From: JAHQVI01 sp963727575
GTDB lineage: Bacteria; Pseudomonadota; Alphaproteobacteria; Rhizobiales; Rhodomicrobiaceae
Length of the DNA: 64,000 nt
Reading direction: 5' to 3'
Assembly: GCA_963727575.1 (NCBI GenBank)
Contig: CAVSIA010000012.1
Span: 124,001 to 188,000, forward strand
Positions 59,585-64,000 of the stretch are shown in pieces. Position 1 is the stretch's first letter; every line of letters starts with the position of its first letter. The notes below the pieces were generated by a model. The model was not told the origin of the DNA, did no database searches, and was given only the letters and a program-made list of their open reading frames with translations. The translations under genes and the position numbers were made by a program.

Positions 59585-61750
59585 GTGGAGTTGAAACAGC
59601 AAGTGCAGCCCGACCAGCCGGAAGAGCAGCGTCCGAGCACGCGGCCGGCCTTGCTTCATCCGCTATTTGCCGATGTCGCCGTGCTGGAGGGCGTCGGGCC
59701 GCGCTACAAGACGACCTTGGCCAAGCTGCTCAGGCCGGCGGCGGGCGGCGATCCGCGCGTGATCGACCTGCTCTGGCACCTGCCGTCCGGACTGACGGAC
59801 CGGCGCGCCATGCCCGACATCCGCGACGCGGCGCAGGGCCAGCTCGTGACGCTGCTCGTGCGCGTGAAGAAGCATTACCCCTCGCCGCCGCGCAACAGCC
59901 GCGCGCCTTATCGCGTCATCTGCGAGGATGAAACCGGCGATATCGAGCTGATCTTCTTCCACGTCGAGCGCGCCTATATCGAGCGCCAGCTCCCCGTCGG
60001 CGAGATGCGGATCATTTCCGGACGCGTCGAGCGCTACGGCGAAAAGCTGCAAATGCCGCATCCCGACTACATCCTCCCCGAGGATCAGCGCGAGCGGTTG
60101 CCGACCCTGGAGCCGCTCTATCCGCTGACCCAGGGACTCAGCCAGAAAGTCCTGTTCAAGCTTTATACGCAGGCGCTGGCGCGGCTGCCCGAAATCCCGG
60201 AATGGCTCGACCGGCGGCTGATCGAGGGGCGCGGCTGGCCGGCATTCGGGGCGGCGCTGACCGCCGTGCACCGGCCGGCGCATGACGCCGACGTCGAGCG
60301 GAACGCCCTGGCCCGCCAGCGGCTTGCCTGCGACGAGCTGTTCGCCGGACAGCTTGCCCTGGCGCTGCTGCGGCGGCGGTTCCGCAAGCGCGGCGGCCGT
60401 GCGGTGATCGGTGACGGGCGGCTGGCGACGCTGATCGAGAGCGCCCTGCCCTTCGTGCTCACCCGCTCCCAGCGCCTCGCGCTTGGCGAGGTCGTCGAGG
60501 ACATGGGCGCGCCGCGCCGGATGCTGCGCCTGCTTCAGGGCGATGTCGGCAGCGGCAAGACGATCGTCGCGCTGCTGGCGATGGCGCGTGCGGTGGAAGC
60601 CGGTGCCCAGGCCGCGATGATGGCTCCGACCGAAATCCTTGCCCGGCAGCATTTCGAGACCATTGCGCCGATTTGCGAAGCGGCGGGGATGACCACCGCG
60701 CTGCTGACGGGCCGCGAGAAAGGCAAGAGCCGGGCGCGGATTCTGGAACGGCTGGCCGGCGGCGAGGTCGACATCGCCATCGGCACCCATGCGCTGTTCC
60801 AGGACGATGTCGCGTTTGCCGATCTGGCGCTGGCGATCATCGACGAGCAGCACCGCTTCGGCGTGCACCAGCGCTATGCGCTCCAGGCCAAGGGGAAGCA
60901 GGGCGGTACCGACATTCTGGTGATGACCGCAACGCCGATCCCGCGCACCTTGCAGATGACCCATTACGGCGACATGGACGTGTCGAAGCTCACCGAAAAA
61001 CCTGCGGGCCGCAAGCCGATACTCACCAGGGCCGTGCCGATCGAGCGCATCGAGGAGGTGGTCGGCGCGATCGGACGCGCGCTGCGCAAGGGTGCGCAGG
61101 TTTATTGGGTGTGCCCGCTGGTGGAGACCTCGGCCAAAGTCGATCTGGCGGCCGCCGAGGAACGCGCCGCCCATCTGCGCCAGCATTTCGGCGAGACCGT
61201 CGGCCTCGTCCATGGCCGGATGAAGGGCGCCGAGAAGGACGCTGTGATGCACGCATTCGCCGATGCCCGTATTAAGGTGCTGGTTGCCACCACGGTCATC
61301 GAGGTCGGGGTCAACGTGCCGGCGGCGACGGTGATGGTCATCGAGCATGCCGAGCGTTTCGGGCTCGCTCAGCTTCACCAGCTTCGGGGCCGGGTCGGGC
61401 GCGGCGCGGCGCAAAGCTCGTGCATCCTGCTCTACAACACGCCTTTGTCGGACACCGCCCGTTCGCGCCTCGACATCATGCGCCAGACGGAGGACGGCTT
61501 CCGCATTGCAGAGGAGGATCTGCGGCTTCGCGGCGGGGGCGAAGTTCTCGGCACACGCCAGTCGGGCGATCCGGGCTTCCGCGTCGCCAACCTGCCGCTC
61601 GATGAGGAATTACTTCAGGCCGCGCGCGACCAGACCAAATATCTGCTCTCCCGCGACCCCGAACTCAGCTCCGATCAGGGCAAGGCGGCGCGGCTGTGTC
61701 TGTATTTGTTCGAGAGGGACGAGGCGATCCGGTTGCTGCGGGCCGGCTGA
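59585..61750 (+). CDS. recG: ATP-dependent DNA helicase RecG
   Basis: Branch-migrating helicase that remodels stalled forks and recombination intermediates. A wedge/OB domain (VLEGVGPRYKTTLAKLL, then LVTLLVRVKKHYPSPPRNSRAPY, split) precedes the helicase motifs: QGDVGSGKTIVALLA (about residue 320), IIDEQHRFGVHQR, MTATPIPRTLQMTHYG, ATTVIEVGVNVPAATVMVIE and QLRGRVGRG. 721 residues, intact. The start is the GTG at 59585 (no ATG fits; a TTG lies six bases on). Divergent from sdhE with 144 bases between. Confidence 0.92.
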   Translation: MELKQQVQPDQPEEQRPSTRPALLHPLFADVAVLEGVGPRYKTTLAKLLRPAAGGDPRVIDLLWHLPSGLTDRRAMPDIRDAAQGQLVTLLVRVKKHYPSPPRNSRAPYRVICEDETGDIELIFFHVERAYIERQLPVGEMRIISGRVERYGEKLQMPHPDYILPEDQRERLPTLEPLYPLTQGLSQKVLFKLYTQALARLPEIPEWLDRRLIEGRGWPAFGAALTAVHRPAHDADVERNALARQRLACDELFAGQLALALLRRRFRKRGGRAVIGDGRLATLIESALPFVLTRSQRLALGEVVEDMGAPRRMLRLLQGDVGSGKTIVALLAMARAVEAGAQAAMMAPTEILARQHFETIAPICEAAGMTTALLTGREKGKSRARILERLAGGEVDIAIGTHALFQDDVAFADLALAIIDEQHRFGVHQRYALQAKGKQGGTDILVMTATPIPRTLQMTHYGDMDVSKLTEKPAGRKPILTRAVPIERIEEVVGAIGRALRKGAQVYWVCPLVETSAKVDLAAAEERAAHLRQHFGETVGLVHGRMKGAEKDAVMHAFADARIKVLVATTVIEVGVNVPAATVMVIEHAERFGLAQLHQLRGRVGRGAAQSSCILLYNTPLSDTARSRLDIMRQTEDGFRIAEEDLRLRGGGEVLGTRQSGDPGFRVANLPLDEELLQAARDQTKYLLSRDPELSSDQGKAARLCLYLFERDEAIRLLRAG

Positions 61751-61778
61751 GATGCGGCGAGGCGCGGCGGGCGGGCCG

Positions 61779-62741
61779 TCAGCGCGAAATGATCATGCAG
61801 CTCACGCCCTTGGTCTTCAAAAGCTCGCAGGTGGCGACGCCTTCACCGCGTTCATAAGGCTCGGCGATGACCTTGTAAAGCGTGCCGCCGTCGCTGGTCG
61901 CCCGAATGGTGATCGAAGGCGTGCGTCCGCCAAGCCATTCGCTGTAACGCTTTTCGACGCGGTTGACCTCGAAGATCGCCTTGTCCTCCGAATGCAGCGC
62001 CGCAAACTGGATGGCGAACCCTCCGGTCAATTCCTGTCCGGCGGACGGCGCGGGCGCATCGTTGTCGGCAACGCTCGACGTCCGCACCTGGGCGACCGCC
62101 TTCGCCGGCTGGGCGGGCTCGCGCTCTACGCGGCGCGCAACCGGCTGCACCGTGCGCTTCTGCTGTTGCGGCTTATCGGACGAGCCGAACAGGCCGCTGA
62201 AGATGCTGCCGATGCCGCCCGTGCGCTGCTCGGACGCCGATGTCTGAACTTCGGTATCCCATGTTTCCCGGTCGGAGCCGCTGCGGCCCGCTGGGGCAGG
62301 AGCAGGGGCCTTGCCCTTGACCGCTGTCGCCTGGACGCTGGTTTCCGTTGCTGCGCCGGCCTTGCCCGAGCCTTCGGCGACGCCAAGCTTGGCAAGAATG
62401 CGGTTACGGCCTTCCTCGGCCTTTGTCTTGTCGGTCGCCGACAGGCCCTGCATCCAGATCGCCTGATTGTAATCGGCGAGCGCATAAGCGTGTTTGCCCA
62501 GCTTTTCTTGCGCCTGCGCACGAAGAAGCAGTCCCTTGGAGGCGAGATCGGCGGGGATCTGTCCGGAGGAGAGCGTCGTGTTGATCACCTCGATGGCTTT
62601 AACGGGCACGCCTTCGTCGATATATTTGCTCGCCTGCGTCAGAGAGGCGGTCACCCGGTCGGCCTGCGCAGGCCCCGCCAGCGTGGCGAGCGAAACGAAC
62701 GCCGCCAGGAACGCAGACCATATGCCGGAAAAACGAAACAT
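61779..62741 (-). CDS. SPOR-domain exported protein
   Basis: A 320-residue protein with a signal peptide (MFRFSGIWSAFLAAFVSLA, cleaved near PAQA), a TPR-like segment (ALADYNQAIWMQGLSATDK), a long Ala/Pro/Ser/Gln-rich disordered middle, and a C-terminal SPOR domain (GGFAIQFAALHSEDKAIFEV, then GTLYKVIAEPYERGEGV). SPOR domains bind denuded septal peptidoglycan, so a role in cell division or envelope remodelling is likely. The ATG at 62741 is used; a TTG 39 bases upstream is possible. Confidence 0.82.
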   Translation of the reverse strand: MFRFSGIWSAFLAAFVSLATLAGPAQADRVTASLTQASKYIDEGVPVKAIEVINTTLSSGQIPADLASKGLLLRAQAQEKLGKHAYALADYNQAIWMQGLSATDKTKAEEGRNRILAKLGVAEGSGKAGAATETSVQATAVKGKAPAPAPAGRSGSDRETWDTEVQTSASEQRTGGIGSIFSGLFGSSDKPQQQKRTVQPVARRVEREPAQPAKAVAQVRTSSVADNDAPAPSAGQELTGGFAIQFAALHSEDKAIFEVNRVEKRYSEWLGGRTPSITIRATSDGGTLYKVIAEPYERGEGVATCELLKTKGVSCMIISR

Positions 62742-62893
62742 GCCGGGCGGAACTCTTACGCAGATACAGCCGAATTTCAATTCTCTAACTTATGCTATAT
62801 TGCAAAAAATACGACAATCGATTGATCTCGGCTCACTCGGTGTGAGTGCCACCGTCGAAAGGCAGAATTGAGACGCAAAAGCGGCTTGGTATG

Positions 62894-62931
62894 AAAAAAA
62901 CCGCCCGGCGCCTGAGCCGTTGGCGCGGCGT
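62894..62931 (-). terminator. Rho-independent terminator after glmS
   Basis: Reading on the reverse strand, an imperfect GC-rich hairpin (GCGCC / GGCGC with a nine-base loop, 62901-62931) is followed by a run of seven T (62894-62900 are A on plus). It starts a few bases after the glmS stop. Confidence 0.72.
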
Positions 62932-62933
62932 GA

Positions 62934-64000
62934 CTATTCGACCGTCACAGATTTGGCCAGATTGCGCGGCTGATCGACGTCCGTGCCGAGATGGACCGCC
63001 GTGTGATAGGCCAGAAGCTGTACCGGCAGGGCATAAAGGATAGGCGTTACGAAATCATGCGCCTTGGGCAGCCGGATCTCGGCGAGAAGCTCGGTGCCCG
63101 GCGGGTCGGCGTCCTCGCTGGTGATCAGCACGATCTTTCCGCCCCGTGCGGCGACTTCCTGCATATTGGAAATGGTCTTGTCGTAAAGCGCGTCGCGCGG
63201 CGCCACCACGATCACGGGCATGTCCTCGTCGATCAGCGCGATGGGGCCATGCTTCAGCTCGCCCGCGGCATAGCCTTCCGCGTGGATATAGGAGATCTCC
63301 TTCAGCTTCAGAGCCCCTTCGAGCGCCAGCGGATAGTGCACGCCGCGGCCGAGATAGAGCACATCGCTTGCGTGAGACAAGGCATGGGCGAGCTTCTCGA
63401 ACTCCGCCTCATGGCGCAGAACCTCGTTCATCAGACGGGGAAGCTCGACCAGGCTCTGCACCAGCGCGGCTTCGGCGGCCGCATCCAGGGCTCCGCGCGC
63501 CCGGCCGGCGGCGATCGCCATGCAGGCGAGGACCGTGAGCTGTGTGGTGAAGGCTTTCGTCGAGGCGACGCCGATTTCCGGACCGGCAAGCGTCGGCAGG
63601 ATCGCGTCGGAGTCACGGGCAATGGTCGACGTCATGACATTGACGATCGAGAAGATCGCCTGCTTCTGCTCGCGGCAATAGCGCAGAGCTGCAAGCGTGT
63701 CCGCTGTCTCGCCGGACTGCGAAATGAACAGCGCCAGCCCGTTATCCGGCAGCGGCGCTTCCCGGTAGCGGAACTCGGAGGCAATGTCGATCTCGACCGG
63801 CAGCTTGGCGTAGCGCTCGAACCAGTATTTGCCGATCATTCCGGCGTAGAATGCGGTGCCGCAGGCGGAAATCGTAAGCCGTGACAGGCTGGCGAAGTCG
63901 ACGTTGACGCCCGCCAGCTCGACCCGGTTTTCGACGAAATCCACATAATGGCCGAGCGTCCGGGCGATCACCTCCGGCTGCTCGTGAATTTCCTTGGCCA
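62934..64000 (-). CDS. glmS: Glutamine-fructose-6-phosphate aminotransferase GlmS (N-terminus outside window)
   Basis: C-terminal, isomerase part of GlmS, which makes glucosamine-6-phosphate for peptidoglycan and lipid A. Two SIS domains are visible: SACGTAFYAGMIGKYWFERYA split near its centre, then ISQSGETADTLAALRYCRE and GPEIGVASTKAFTTQLTVLA; LGRGVHYPLALEGALKLKEISYIHAEGYAAGELKHGPIAL (split) and the C-terminal DVDQPRNLAKSVTVE are the family ends. The glutaminase half lies beyond base 64000, where the frame continues open (AKEIHEQPEVIARTLGHYV). It has its own terminator. Confidence 0.93.
   Translation of the reverse strand, partial: AKEIHEQPEVIARTLGHYVDFVENRVELAGVNVDFASLSRLTISACGTAFYAGMIGKYWFERYAKLPVEIDIASEFRYREAPLPDNGLALFISQSGETADTLAALRYCREQKQAIFSIVNVMTSTIARDSDAILPTLAGPEIGVASTKAFTTQLTVLACMAIAAGRARGALDAAAEAALVQSLVELPRLMNEVLRHEAEFEKLAHALSHASDVLYLGRGVHYPLALEGALKLKEISYIHAEGYAAGELKHGPIALIDEDMPVIVVAPRDALYDKTISNMQEVAARGGKIVLITSEDADPPGTELLAEIRLPKAHDFVTPILYALPVQLLAYHTAVHLGTDVDQPRNLAKSVTVE

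Overview
The window reads as a stretch of chromosome from a high-GC alphaproteobacterium, most likely of the order Hyphomicrobiales (Rhizobiales). The evidence is gene content and order typical of that group: livMGF followed by a DUF6867 gene; cysQ-DUF4170-DUF374-waaA-lpxK; xseA next to DUF2093 and divergent from purD; CpdR; BA14K; a PodJ-like Sel1/peptidoglycan-binding protein; and sdhE-mfd divergent from recG. I see no rRNA, tRNA, CRISPR array, insertion sequence, prophage or replication origin. Species identity cannot be fixed from the sequence alone.

Layout. 1-4.8 kb: branched-chain amino-acid ABC transporter (livM partial, livG, livF, DUF6867, periplasmic binding protein, terminator). 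4.8-8.2 kb: P1 peptidase, a small unknown gene, an unknown gene with a PcfJ-domain gene, rsmE. 8.4-13.5 kb: ubiA, then cysQ, DUF4170, a DUF374-KdtA fusion and lpxK (lipid A/Kdo assembly). 13.6-15.8 kb: YedE-like transporter with exported MsrB and MsrA. 15.9-21 kb: DUF2093-xseA, then overlapping purD, fluoroacetate dehalogenase-like hydrolase and patatin. 21-27 kb: an orphan TAXI binding protein with a partner, tadA, an unrecognised 364-residue protein, rluB, rsmD, a PH-domain membrane protein. 27-37 kb: MMPL exporter, lspA with a lipoprotein, a pair of M16 peptidase homologues, pgi, mutL. 37-39.7 kb: an AT-rich interval holding a 46-codon gene, and a divergent Crp-family regulator and class III nucleotide cyclase. 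39.8-46.4 kb: ettA, LOG protein, DMT transporter, SufA-like protein, BA14K, PagL-like lipid A deacylase, cpdR, YjbQ. 46.7-55.5 kb: PodJ-like protein, TauE/SafE exporter with a TIGR02186 protein, PdeM-like phosphoesterase, DUF6460, MATE exporter, pyrD, DUF952. 55.6-64 kb: mfd, sdhE, recG, SPOR protein, glmS (cut by the window end).

The dominant technical feature is about 26 single-base frameshifts confined to 0.4-12.8 kb and 55.2-57.0 kb, most of them insertions. They hit essential genes (lpxK, ubiA) and restoring one base at each gives full-length proteins, so they look like sequence errors and not gene decay. Those genes are reported here as single units.

The observations most worth a second look are the hydrolase with every catalytic and halide-pocket residue of fluoroacetate dehalogenase at identical numbering, the DUF374-KdtA fusion, the small gene with its own terminator in the AT-rich interval, the Crp/cyclase pair with an unclassified C-terminal domain, the unknown 364-residue protein, the PdeM homologue lacking its GNHD motif, and two mutually exclusive hairpins before the TauE exporter.
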